A stretch of 56,366 nucleotides of DNA from Listeria floridensis FSL S10-1187. Lineage in GTDB: Bacteria > Bacillota > Bacilli > Lactobacillales > Listeriaceae. The position numbers were made by a program, and so were the translations under genes. The notes under the pieces are model-generated. The model was not told the origin of the DNA. It was given only the letters and a program-made list of their open reading frames with translations, and ran no database searches. The DNA lies in the NCBI RefSeq assembly GCF_000525875.1, contig NZ_AODF01000011.1, forward strand, positions 1-56,366, written 5' to 3'. Positions 47,311 to 56,366 of this stretch are shown here, in pieces; position 1 is the stretch's first letter, and each line of letters opens with the position of its first letter.

Positions 47311-47731
47311 TTTAATATCTACTTCTTCAGAAAAATCCCCAGTACAGCAATCTGTAACTCTATGGAAAAATGAATAATCTAGCTTTTCTTGTCATTGAAT
47401 AAACACCCGTAATCCAATAAAAGAAATAAAGTGGCACCATTATCCCAAAGCCTTTTTAACAGTCACCAAAATCTTCTGGATTTTCGTTTGAATTAATTCT
47501 ATAATTTCAGTTTCTCTTGGAACACTTATATGGGGTAACCAAACAAGATTTTTGGCATCTTCATTTTTCGACAAATTCAGTATGTCCTTAACTTATGATC
47601 CATAAAATTCTTCAAATCAAATACATATGTCGAAACTGCTCCCCGAAAAACCTACTGAGGAATGCTCTGTTCAGCGATATATAATTCATCTATTAATGCT
47701 TTAATTCATTAGAAGTAACCCTTTTAACCAC
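47311..47731 (-). pseudogene. Degenerate copy of the 45838 immunity gene
   Basis: Read from GTG at 47731, fragments in several frames repeat the intact gene: VTSNELK, ELYIAEQSIPQ, VFRGAVSTYVFDLKNFMDHK, LVWLPHISVP with ETEIIEL, and GDFSEEVDIK. Stops, deletions (including about 12 bases near the start) and shifts make it nonfunctional. Homology to the intact copy ends exactly at 47311, where the Rhs core begins, a clean recombination junction. Confidence 0.75.
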
Positions 47732-47796
47732 TTCCTATCCTCCCTATTTCTTCTTTCTCCTTTTATTAAATCTTATAAATCTGCTTTTTCCAACCA

Positions 47797-48492
47797 CTAT
47801 CTCCAATACTTTACTGACCGAATACCATTTTTTAAAGTTTCCTGATTTTCTAGGTCAGATTCGACCAATAAGCATTGTTTAAAGAGTTGTTCCACCTGCT
47901 CCGTTCCAATATTTGTTGCAACATCTATCAAAAAATTGATAGTAACAAAACGAGCCACATTATTTTGAGAATTTACAAGTAAATTTTCTAGTTGTCTAAT
48001 ATAAAAACGCCACTCCTGTTCCTCGTCTATTAACAAAAACAAAGTAAAGAAATAACCTGCTCTTACAACATCATTCTGTTCATTTTCCAAATGTTGCTTC
48101 ACAATCTCAAGGTAGCTTTCGTCTCCCATATCCCCTATATTTAAAACGGCATAATACCTCACCCAAAAATCTTCATCTACAAGAAAACTTACAAGTAACG
48201 GCAAAAATTGAGACATCTTGTGATAACCAATGTATTCAAAACATTTTACTTTCACTAGATTTATATCCTCTAAGTGTTTAACAATCTTCATTTTCACAAC
48301 TTTTTTCTTATTGATTAATAAAGAATCAACTGCTGCTGCTCTTATTTCCTCATTTTGATTTTCTGTCAAACCTAACAGAAAGGATTGAACTGTTTTTCCT
48401 TTAGCATATTTTCCTAGCCCTTTTATTAGTTGCTTTTTTGCATCAATTGATTTAGTATTCTTTATTCTTTTTATTATCTCTTTTGCGTTCAT
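47797..48492 (-). CDS. HEAT-repeat protein, candidate immunity protein
   Basis: 231 residues made of helical pairs typical of HEAT/PBS-lyase repeats (EEIRAAAVDSLLINK, DFWVRYYAVLNIGDMGDES, DVVRAGYFFTLFLLIDEE, NVARFVTINFLIDVATNIG). Such proteins often occur as immunity partners in polymorphic toxin loci, and its start overlaps the end of the orphan toxin tail at 48452-48685 by 41 bases. No signal peptide. The immunity role is inferred from position. Confidence 0.75.
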   Translation of the reverse strand: MNAKEIIKRIKNTKSIDAKKQLIKGLGKYAKGKTVQSFLLGLTENQNEEIRAAAVDSLLINKKKVVKMKIVKHLEDINLVKVKCFEYIGYHKMSQFLPLLVSFLVDEDFWVRYYAVLNIGDMGDESYLEIVKQHLENEQNDVVRAGYFFTLFLLIDEEQEWRFYIRQLENLLVNSQNNVARFVTINFLIDVATNIGTEQVEQLFKQCLLVESDLENQETLKNGIRSVKYWR

Positions 48493-48685
48493 AAATGAAC
48501 TCCTTTAATACTTTTTTTTCTTTTTTGGGTTTCTTATTGGCTTTTTTTGACTTATTACTTTTCGAGGGGGTTCTATGAAGTTCCGCTCCTTTTTGTCCAG
48601 CTACAGAATCTTTCAACCCTGAATCATCTCCAGTAATTTTTTCCCTCTTTGAAAAATTCACTTGCGCTTCGCTTCCAAGTTCGCC
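48452..48685 (-). pseudogene. Orphan toxin C-terminal tail
   Basis: A frame open from a TGA at 48686 to 48452, about 77 residues without a proper start: GELGSEAQVNFSKREKITGD, DSGLKDSVAGQKGAELHR, then a very lysine-rich end (SKKANKKPKKEKKVLKEF). It lies directly before the HEAT-repeat gene, as a toxin tail would. A GTG at 48661 could start translation but lacks a ribosome-binding site. Which toxin family is unknown. Confidence 0.45.
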
Positions 48686-48725
48686 TCAATATCATATTTA
48701 TCAGTATTAAGCCCTAAAAACATCC

Positions 48726-48769
48726 AGAAAGGGCTTTAAACATCATTTGTCTAAAGCCCTTTCTTTTCC
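48726..48769 (-). terminator. Terminator after DUF2716-like gene
   Basis: AGAAAGGGCTTTA and TAAAGCCCTTTCT form a 13-bp stem with a 12-16 base loop, T-rich on both sides. Confidence 0.8.
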
Positions 48770-48824
48770 AGTATATCTAATAGTTCATTATATTGCATTA
48801 ACAATTCATTCATAGGAAATCCAT

Positions 48825-49309
48825 CTACCTGTCAAAATTAAGAAATTCAAAATCTAGTTTCCTAATCGTTTCAATAAATTTTTCTCCTACTATAATAATA
48901 GAACCATTGTTAAAATCAGCTATCCATCCAGAAAGAAGATTTTTTGATAGGAAGAATACTGTATCCCCTTCAGGTAGAAAATTAGGTTTCCATGATCCAT
49001 CTTCATCTTTAATAGGAAAATTTTCATAAGAATTTACTTCATAGCACTCATGTTCCCAATTCAATATATAGATACCGTTAGGGAAACAACTTTCAAAAGC
49101 TGTTTTCAATTTTTCTCCAGACTCTATATATAATTTTGATACTCTATCATTTTTATCATACGAAAATAACATCAAGTTCCATCTATTTGCTTTACAGTGT
49201 AGATTAAATTTTTAGGTTCAATTTTTTTATAGTTATAATTCTTAAAGCTATAAATTTCGCCTATTTTTCTCCATAAAGTCTTTTCATTTTCTTCTTCCAA
49301 AATCTTCAT
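48825..49309 (-). pseudogene. Candidate immunity protein, DUF2716-like, frameshifted
   Basis: 161 residues when one T is added at 49174-49175 (coding GGAACTTGATG to GGAACTTTGATG; VKQIDGTLMLFSYDKNDR). ATG at 49309 lies five bases after the stop of the barnase-like tail, so the two are a toxin-immunity pair by layout. The C-terminal half has the pattern LNWEHECYEVNSY, FLPEGDTVFFLSKNL, GSIIIVGEKFIETI, which resembles DUF2716 proteins; this is recognition by eye. Both fragments align into one protein, so the break is probably an error. Confidence 0.62.
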
Positions 49310-49314
49310 TTTTA

Positions 49315-49581
49315 CTATCTCCTTACTTTTCTAAAAGAACTATAATGATTATTAGTATAGTACCATTTCCCAGTATTTGATCTCACAAGTCTTTGTCGTC
49401 CTCTGTTTCCTCTTGTCTTATTCGTTCTGCCATTTTTCCTGTATATATCAAATTCAGTGTAGGTTCTTCTAGTTGGTAATTTCTTTTGTTTATTGCCGAA
49501 TTTCCCACTAGAATATCCTTTTGGTTTATGCCCTTTCCCTTCATAATACTGGATAGGATTCGACCCTTGTAAATACTCCTT
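49315..49581 (-). pseudogene. Barnase-like ribonuclease toxin tail, 5'-truncated
   Basis: An 88-residue frame directly following the stop of the lipoprotein gene, in the same frame, with no start of its own. It reads YYEGKGHKPKGYSSGKFGNK, then RRTYTEFDIY, RGNRGRQRLVRSNTGKWYYT and NNHYSSFRKVRR. This matches the C-terminal two-thirds of the barnase/RNase N1 domain used in polymorphic toxins. The catalytic glutamate (TEFD), arginine (RQRLV) and histidine (NNHY) are all present. The N-terminal part of the domain and any secretion module are missing, so it is a silent tail cassette. Confidence 0.65.
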
Positions 49582-50014
49582 TTAATCATAATTCTTTTTA
49601 ACGAATCTTAACCTCTTATCTAACTCAACTAACTTCATATTAATATGAAGTTCCTCTACGCTCTCGTCATAGGCTTGCTCCGATGCAAACTTTTTTTGTT
49701 TCATTTTTTTGAATGTCATAAATCCAATAGTTCTCTTCTTCCACAGTCTCATATGAACCACTTGCGTAACGTTTTGATTTCGCGATTAAAAAATCGTCAT
49801 CCCAATTCACCTTTTGAATCGCATCTGGAATAATAGCTGTTCCAATATAATCCTCGGTACCTCGGTAAAGCGACGTTTCTTTACTATTAACTCGAATGAA
49901 ATAAACACCTTCTGTAATGGCCACTTTATAGTCTCCACTTCCTGGTCCAAACGCACAACCGCTCAATACAAGCAAACTAATTAATGATATAAAAGCTTTT
50001 TTTATTTCTTTCAT
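49582..50014 (-). pseudogene. Lipoprotein, member 1 of a three-gene family (DUF3997-like), frameshifted
   Basis: 143 residues after removing one A in A7 (49691-49697): YWIYDIQKNETKKFASEQAYD. Lipobox LVLSGCAFG (acylated Cys about residue 20) after MKEIKKAFISLISLL. Shared family pattern DYKVAITEGVYFI, KVNWDDDFLIAKS, YWIYDI. It sits on the outer face of the membrane. Two paralogues lie upstream, then the GW-module protein. Resembles DUF3997 lipoproteins by eye. Possibly immunity to a wall-acting toxin, which is only an inference from layout. Confidence 0.68.
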
Positions 50015-50125
50015 ACGTCACCTCAACTATATCTACCTTCTATCCCAGTGTTCCGTAAAATAAATCTTTTTTTATTGTATATTTTATCTGGAGCTTGTAA
50101 CATCTTTTCTTTTGTACGAATCAGT

Positions 50126-50504
50126 TTAAGTGAAATCTTTTTTTTCTTTTAATGCTTTTTCAAAAGCGACTTTTGTCTCAAACTTAGACAAGTCATCCTG
50201 TGAGAAGTCATAGATCCAGAAGAGAGGAGTCTTTTCTGGAAGATCATAGTAAAATTGGTCATCCGTTTGATCCGACTTGGCGATCAAATATTTTTTATTC
50301 CAATTCACCCAAGATAGAGGATCTTCAATAATAAGATTTTTTCCATCCTGAATCCAAGCATAGAAAATGACATCATTGCTCGTTTTAGTTAATATGCTTT
50401 TGTCTGTGACTTTTACATTAAAATCACCATCTTCCATCCAACTACAGCCAGTTACTATGAAAAAGCATCCAAATATACTTAATAGATACACAATTTTTTT
50501 TCAA
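50126..50504 (-). pseudogene. Lipoprotein, member 2 of the family, frameshift at the start
   Basis: 125 residues when the A8 run at the start (50494-50501 on plus) is A7, giving LKKIVYLLSIFGCFFIVTGC from TTG at 50504 after AGGTAGATG. As given, only a GTG at 50491 opens the frame. Lipobox IVTGCSW. Shares with its neighbours DFNVKV, WVNWNKKYLIAKS and FWIYDFSQ. It is a secreted lipoprotein of unknown role. Confidence 0.68.
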
Positions 50505-50746
50505 TTCATCTACCTACTTTATCGTTTAGTGTTGATCAAGACCATTTAGAAAGGCCGAAAATACTCCCTCTTCTGTGTATGCTGTGCTTAGTTTCCCAGA
50601 TATGATATAGTTTCATTTGAGCAAATAATATAAGAAAAGAAGGGGATTCACCTCCCCCTTCTCTTCTCCTTTTTAAATTCTATTACGCATAAATTCAAGA
50701 CTTCTTTATTTTATAACTAGCGAAGTAAAAAGATATGGATGATCCT

Positions 50747-51190
50747 CTAATAAATTTTTTCTTCATCTTTAATACGTTTTTCATAGGACATCAATTCTAA
50801 ATCAATTTTCTTTTCTTTCAAAATGTTTTTAAATTCAGTTTCACTTTTGATTGGGCCTGTCAGTTGATTTTTTTCAAGATCCAATAGCCAATATGTTGGA
50901 TTTTCATGTTTTTTAAACCATTTATTTGATTCTTCTTCGGTTTCTGTTTTAGCAATCAGAAAATCCTTATCCCAGTTCAATTTTACAATATTATCACTGC
51001 TATCCGAACTTGAATTTGTATGATTATCAAGTTGGATTTCTCCATTCTCGTTATCATGAATAACGTGTAAAGTTGGATAAATTTGCCATATTTCATATCT
51101 ATCATTAACCTTAATCGCGTAATCAGCCGAGCCCGCGCATCCTGACAAGATTAAAATCATTACTACAAGTAATCCTAGAATCTTCTTCAT
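50747..51190 (-). CDS. Lipoprotein, member 3 of the family
   Basis: 147 residues, intact. Signal MKKILGLLVVMILILSGCAG with lipobox ILSGC (Cys about 18). Family pattern DYAIKVNDRYEIWQ, IVKLNWDKDFLIAKTE, TYWLLDLEKNQLTG. The end is charged (SETEFKNILKEKKIDLELMS). It starts 15 bases after the GW-module protein ends, in the same operon. Shared blocks show that the three lipoproteins arose by duplication and have diverged strongly. Confidence 0.82.
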   Translation of the reverse strand: MKKILGLLVVMILILSGCAGSADYAIKVNDRYEIWQIYPTLHVIHDNENGEIQLDNHTNSSSDSSDNIVKLNWDKDFLIAKTETEEESNKWFKKHENPTYWLLDLEKNQLTGPIKSETEFKNILKEKKIDLELMSYEKRIKDEEKIY

Positions 51191-51205
51191 CAAATCACCA
51201 CTTCT

Positions 51206-53309
51206 CTATTGAACATCTTTGATAATTTTTATTTTAAATGGTTTAATTAATCCTAAGTTCGTCATCCATACACAATAATTATTTCCAAATCCAACTTGTA
51301 AATTGTCATACTTTCCCCATGCAAAATCGAATTTATCATCAATTACGACTTGAACCTTATAAGTACCATTTTTTCTTTTTTTTGAAAGTTGCTGTATATT
51401 TAACTTTGTTAAAAGCTGTATGCAGATCACTATCTGCTCCAGATTCAAATACATAACTACCTGTTACCGTAGCATTAGTTTTTCCTTTTTCAAGCATTTC
51501 TTTCTCAAACTTTCCATTGATCGTAAAGAAAAAGCCTCGATGTCCGTATGCTCGGTTAGCCACACTATCATTTTTATGCGTAATATTTTTTGGTTTATAT
51601 AGCCAACCTGCTATCCCATAAGGGACTTGAGCATGCTTCATATAATTCGCAGTGATGATGTTCCCTTTTTTTGCGACCAAAGCCATCCCTGCTGTATACG
51701 CTCCCCTAGCAGCTAACGCTGTCCCAATATTTCTTGATTGGACCCCATTCTCATCTGGTTGTTGATCCTCTTCAGGGTTTAATGGATTCACGGCTAATTC
51801 AGTATATTCTTGTTGAAGTTGTTCCATTTCTATTTGACTTTCTTTTTCCATTTTAGATAACTCCACGATAGTTTCTCTAATTAAAGTATCTAAATCATTA
51901 TCCAGCTTCGTATCATCAAAAATACCTTCAAAGTAAGTTTTGTAATCCGGATAAGTGGTTAAAAATTTTATAAGTTCATCAAAAGTTGCAGCTGAGATTG
52001 TTTTTAATGACGCTTTCTTAATCCATCCCAGTTCTTCACCATTTGGATAGACTAAATGTGCCCAAATTGTTGAATCGGCAGTTACTTTTTCCATATCTAC
52101 CTGATAGAATTGGTTAAGATATTCTGAACTTGCGCCTTTTTTGCTAGCTCCAGGTGCATTGTAAACATTCTTCTCATAAATGAATTCATTTCCGAGAATG
52201 ACTCCTGCGCCATAATTCACTTTTTTCTCAGAAATAATCTCAGTAAATTTATTTTTTTCAGTAAGATCTGCTACTTTCACATAGCCCGTTTTTCCGGCAT
52301 AGTTTACTTTTATCCAACCGTTCTGAGTGCTTCCAAAAACACCTGTCACTTCAGCAAATGGTTCGACACTCGCAACAACCGCTGAGGAATCACTTCGATC
52401 TGCTCGAAGGGTCACAGCCTGGTTTGTCAAATAAGCGACATGGATTTCATTAAAGGCCCGTTGATCCATCCAACCTAACAGCTTACCGTCTACACTAATT
52501 TGATAATAGGTGGAACGTGTCGTTTTCGCAATTCGATGTATCACGGCTTTTTTATCCTGATAAGCGGTTGCCTGCGCAACCAACTTGGTTCCAATAACTC
52601 GGTAAGGCTCTGTCCAAATCGCATTCGTAGCCCCATTGGCAATGACTCCTGTCATATCCACTACCGTATTACTCTCGATCACATCATAGACATCAAAAGC
52701 GCGGCTATCCATCCACCCTATGGTTTTCCCATTCAAGCTGAATTGGTAATACGTACTATTCGGGTTTACCACTTTTCTCAGTAACTGGACTTGTTTATTC
52801 AAATAGTCACTAGCCGGGCCAATTCGAGTGGAGCCCATTTGTCCGTATGGCTCTGTCCATGCTGCATGTCCGGTTACGGTTTGTACAATCGCCGGTCGAT
52901 TAAAAACCTCATTACTGGTCGGCATGGTATAAAAAGTAAAAGCCCGTTTATCTAACCATCCGACGAGTTGGTTTCCTATTTTCACTTGATAATAGATTCC
53001 ACGCGCTGTTTTCGCTTCCCTTACCAATTTGACATCTTTTTTGGCATACGCTGTTGCGGTAGCACTCGCGACAAAAGTGGAACCTTCCGAATAATAAGGC
53101 GCTGACCAAAACGCATTCGTTTCTGGATAGGCGATATTCGCATCCAAATTAACCACCTTATTATAGTCAATTGTATCATAGGCGGTGGCTGCGCGTGAAC
53201 TACTTGTCGTACCGTTAGGCGGCATAGGATACACAACCAATCCTGATGCCACCATCATTCCCGAAATCCCAAGTAACAATCCTTTTTTTAACACACGTCT
53301 GTTTTTCAT
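51206..53309 (-). pseudogene. GW-module surface protein with novel C-terminal domain, frameshifted
   Basis: 700 residues after removing one A near 51369-51383. Signal peptide (residues 1-40, MKNRRVLKKGLLLGISGMMV). Three GW (SH3-like) modules of about 80 residues (about 43-125, 126-208, 209-290; YYQVKIGNQLVGWLDKRAF and GWMDSRAF, GWMDQRAF), an SH3b domain (about 291-350; VTLRADRSDSSAVVASV), a fourth GW-like module (about 355-440), a helical linker, an alanine/glycine-rich hydrophobic stretch (about 545-575) and a unique C-terminal domain (NRAYGHRGFFFTINGKFEKE up to KIKIIKDVQ). GW modules bind lipoteichoic acid, so it is wall-associated. No amidase or glucosaminidase domain. Followed by three lipoprotein genes; possibly a toxin with its immunity proteins (inference). 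Confidence 0.75.
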
Positions 53310-53555
53310 GTTTGCTCTCCCTTTTTTCTTTTTTCTGTTCCCTCTCTAGTATACTTGATACTCCTTTTCAACACAATGAATTTTCAGAAATGTATAACTT
53401 TACTGTTGTTTTTCTCGTTTTATTTTTGAAAAAAAGAAGCAAAGATCACTTGCTATGCTATTGAACTGTCATTATATTCATTGTGACAGGATCATCATCA
53501 ATTAAAGGAGCCGAGCTAGTCAGGCTATTCTACTTCTTTCTTCATTTATCAAGCC

Positions 53556-53584
53556 AAAAAAAGAGCCTGTATAGGCTCTTTTAC
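53556..53584 (-). terminator. Terminator after LPXTG internalin-type gene
   Basis: AAAAGAGCC and GGCTCTTTT around a short loop, with a T-run on the minus strand. Confidence 0.85.
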
Positions 53585-53603
53585 TAAGACTTTATGGATT
53601 CCC

Positions 53604-55803
53604 TTATTTTATCCACTTCCGTAAACCAAGGAGCAGGAACAAGGTTCCGAGTCCAAGATAAGGAAGAATCGGAGTGTCTCCAGTTTGAGGAAGACGCACT
53701 GGGGTAGAATTGTTTTCCGTTTCTTTCTCCTTTGCTGGTACTGTCACGAACGTCCCGTCTTTGATTCCCGTTGTCCCTTCAGGATTATCCTCTAGCTGTC
53801 CACCTGGATTCTCCGGTTGACTCGGACTTGGATCGAACGGCGTAGGATCAGGTTCTGGGATCGGATCTGGATCTGGATCTGGTTTTGGTTCCGGATCTGG
53901 GGTCGGGTTGATCCAGTCTTTCACTTTCCACTGCGCATAAAGCGTAGTTTCAGTCAACTCAGACCAACTCTCTCCAGGTTGGATGGTCTCTCCTAACCCA
54001 TCCGGTTGGGTATTCCATCCTCCAAACGTATACCCTTCCCGAGTAGGCGTTTCCGTTGGAACAGAAGGATAGTTCTCTACGGTAAAAGATTGAGATTCTG
54101 GTACATTCGTTACCGCTTCCATCGTATTCGCGTTGTAATGTAGGGCATACGACTGAATAGACCACGTGGCTTGAAGCGTTAACGGGGAATTGGGCATCGT
54201 CTGGGTTTCGAAATCCCAAAGTACTGTTTCTTCCTCTGTTTCATATGCCCATCCTTCAAACGTATAGCCCTCACGTGTTGGGGCATTCGGTTTTGTCACT
54301 TTTTCTCCCGGAAAGACTTGTTGTGTGTCATCGGAAGTTAGTTCGCCCCCTGCCGGATCATAGGTCACCGTTTGATTCTCCGCAAACTCAAAAGGAATCC
54401 TTACCCATACCCCATACTTCGGATAGTTTGGGTCTACTTGAGCATAAATAACTTCTCGGTTAGGAAATCGATGTTCTAAGGTTTCTAGATTATAAAAATA
54501 AACCTGATTCTTTTCCGCATCATAACCACCAAAATTTGTTGGGCGGGGATTTCCACTATATCCTCCATAGACTAAATCAGTGAAAGAAGAACCATCCGGT
54601 TTGATCAATACATTATCTACGTAAATAGGTTCATCTCCCCGTACATAACGGAAAGGTAAGGTTACTTCTTGGTTTTGTAACCTTAAATCAGTATGTGCAG
54701 CAAAGTTTTCAATCACTGATAAATCGACAATCTGATTGTATTGCAAAGTCACGGTCGCGTTTAATGGAAGCTCATTCACAAAACGCGCATCAGCTAGTTG
54801 ATTGTGTGCTAAACCGATATTTTTTTAACTTCGTCAACTTCGTAAACGAAGGAACTTCTGTCAGTTGATTGTCACTCATATACAGTTCTTCTAGATTGAT
54901 CATGTCTTCAATAAGTGCCAAGTCCTCCGCACGATGAATGCCCGTATGGCTTACGTTCAATCGAATCAAATCCAATCCTTTTAAACCGCTAAAATCTTCT
55001 AATGGAGTAGAACCTAACGTTAAGAATTTCAAATCAGGTAGAGCTTGAAGCCCTTCTACTTTCGTAATCGGATTCCCATCCAAGTTCAGACGCGTTAACT
55101 TCGTCATATTTTGGATAAACGAATAATCATCAATGCCACAATACGCCACATTTAATCCTCGAAGCGTGGTTAATTGATTTAGTGGGCTCCAATCCGTAAC
55201 CTTTGAATTGTTACTAATGTCTAACGTTGCTAACGCTGTTTGGTGACGCAATCCTTCCACACTCGTTAACTCTGTTGTCTGAACCATTAAATTATTTAAA
55301 GGAGCCATTCCCTCTAAGAAATCCAAATTGGTACAATTCGTACCATACAAGTTTAAAACTAATAGATTGGGTAATCCTCGCAGCGGGGTATAATCTTTCA
55401 CATCTCCATAGATGTTCAAGGTTTGCAATCCCTTTAATACGCCAATCCCTGCTAGACTATCGTCTCCCCAATACTCGAGTGTTAAACGTTCCAAACTTTC
55501 CAATTGCTTCCGAGACACCAGATTGCTCGGTTCAAATTCACCCAGCACTTCTTCTTTCACACGCAGTGCAAGGCTTGGATTGTTTGGAATCCATTCGTCA
55601 ATGCTTTTGACTTCGTTCGGATCTTCTGCCTGTGTTTGAATCCCTTTTGAAGCGACAGGTTCAACCGCTGCCTTCGAAACGGCAAGAGATTGATTAGGTC
55701 CCTTTTCCTGGCCTGTTGACTCCACCGCCTGCACCATTGGGCTCCCTAAACTCACTAATAACGCTGCTGTCGGGACAACCGCCCAACTCTTTTTCATATT
55801 CAT
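53604..55803 (-). pseudogene. LPXTG-anchored internalin-type protein, frameshifted
   Basis: 732 residues after removal of one A in A7 (54820-54826): LKKYRF becomes LKNIGLAHNQLADARFVNEL, another leucine-rich repeat. Signal peptide MNMKKSWAVVPTAALLVSLG; about ten 22-residue LRRs with the internalin pattern (LKGLQTLNIYGDVKDYTPLRG, MTKLTRLNLDGNPITKVEGL); an Ig-like interrepeat domain; two Listeria-Bacteroides repeats (PTREGYTFEGWAYETEEET and PTREGYTFGGWNTQPDG); a proline/aspartate linker; LPQTG sorting signal, membrane helix and positive tail. Sortase A substrate on the cell wall. ATG at 55803 follows GGGAGAAAAG. Confidence 0.87.
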
Positions 55804-55952
55804 CTCTTTTCTCCCTTCCATTCCCTCTTTTAATCGCATGGCTTCGCCTTTTTTCAGTCTATCCTCCTTCACGCGTTCCAGTTACGCTTTTTTAAAACAG
55901 GTTTGTCAATTCTCTTCACATCTCTCACAACCACTCCCTCGGAAGGGCTTTT

Positions 55953-56366
55953 TTATTTCAATAATCGCCGAATTCCCAGATACAGAAATACGCTGCCTAA
56001 ACCAACAGCTAAACCCATAGGGAAAGGCCGATCTCCAGTATGAGGTAGTTTCGCTGGAGTTCCCCCTGAAGGAGAAGACTCTTGACTCGACAGAATAGGA
56101 TCGTGTGACTCAACAGATTCTTGTGTTATGTCCCCTCTTTCAGGTGTCGGCTGTTCAGGTTGAACTGGGGGCTCAGGGTCAACTGGATCCATTGGATCTA
56201 TAGGTTGTGGTTGTGGATCTGGATCTGGGGTTGGCTCAGGAAGTGGATCGACCATAATGGTATCGGCCTTCCACTGTGCATACAGAACAGATTGCGCCGC
56301 ATCGGACCAGTCTTCTCCTGCCGAAACAGATTTCCCTTGCCCATCAGCTTGTGTATTCCACCCCAA
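55953..56366 (-). CDS. LPXTG surface protein, internalin-type, C-terminal part only
   Basis: The last 137 codons of a gene that enters from the right edge of the window. It begins inside a Listeria-Bacteroides repeat (GWNTQADGQGKSV, SVLYAQWK), continues with a proline-rich P-x-P-D-P linker, then the sorting signal LPHTG, a membrane helix (MGLAVGLGSVFLYLGI) and RRLLK. Domain order and wording match the neighbouring internalin, so the two are tandem paralogues. The N-terminal ligand-binding part cannot be seen. Confidence 0.87.
   Translation of the reverse strand: MGWNTQADGQGKSVSAGEDWSDAAQSVLYAQWKADTIMVDPLPEPTPDPDPQPQPIDPMDPVDPEPPVQPEQPTPERGDITQESVESHDPILSSQESSPSGGTPAKLPHTGDRPFPMGLAVGLGSVFLYLGIRRLLK

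Noticed and set aside
49383..49589. 68-residue hypothetical ORF on the minus strand
   Set aside because: It is a shadow of the barnase-like frame, which has the family motifs.
39716..56366. Prophage
   Set aside because: No integrase of phage type, capsid, tail or lysis genes; contents are surface, toxin and resolvase genes.

Overview
The window reads as a chromosomal contig from a low-GC Gram-positive bacterium of the genus Listeria. I judge this from gene order (deoR-pgi-nudix-yugI-patB-ABC-PTS IIB-aspartokinase-cyclophilin-MFS-mrpABCDEFG-yuxO-yuiD-ndh-FNR-yhfK, then yuzB-yuzD-nifU-ltrC, then hlyC-like/yutF/yutD/yunD/yunE), which matches my memory of the L. monocytogenes lmo2366-lmo2407 region, and from internalin, GW-module and Listeria-Bacteroides repeat proteins. 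The species cannot be fixed from sequence alone; the accessory content suggests it is not L. monocytogenes. Base 1 lies inside the 5' end of a 16S rRNA gene running off the left edge, a typical draft-contig break.

Layout. 1-300: 16S 5' end and its promoter, leftward. 0.4-18.7 kb: conserved backbone with a complete Mrp Na+/H+ antiporter operon. 18.8-22.6 kb: respiratory NADH dehydrogenase, ferredoxin/flavodoxin-NADP reductase and an SDR protein. 22.6-28.1 kb: a beta-glucoside module (PTS IIB, GH1 phospho-glucosidase, ROK kinase, divergent PTS IIC, GntR regulator) with a perfect cre-consensus site before the IIC gene. 28.2-29.8 kb: backbone (yuzB, yuzD, nifU-like, ltrC). 29.8-34.3 kb: a decayed LOG-family pseudogene and a 1273-residue secreted adhesin-like protein with eight Ig-like repeats. 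34.5-39.7 kb: backbone. 39.7-56.4 kb: accessory region with a MarR/SDR pair and two well-formed operators, a serine resolvase, a SEFIR-domain gene beside a decayed gene, a one-strand array of toxin tails and candidate immunity genes (Rhs core, HEAT-repeat protein, barnase-like RNase tail), three paralogous lipoproteins behind a GW-module surface protein, and two LPXTG internalin-type genes.

Quality. About twenty single-base indels break otherwise well-conserved genes, mostly in homopolymer runs. Each repaired length is divisible by three and, where I know the family, of normal size. Most are therefore probably sequencing errors, and these loci are listed as pseudogene (frameshifted) with that caveat. 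The LOG gene, one immunity copy and the region upstream of the SEFIR gene carry substitutions, lost motifs or several stops and look truly decayed.

How it works together: the Mrp operon supports cation and pH homeostasis; ndh and the FNR serve redox balance; the beta-glucoside module takes up and splits phosphorylated glucosides under likely catabolite control; the accessory region looks like an island of surface adhesion and inter-bacterial conflict genes, with a possible SEFIR immune effector.
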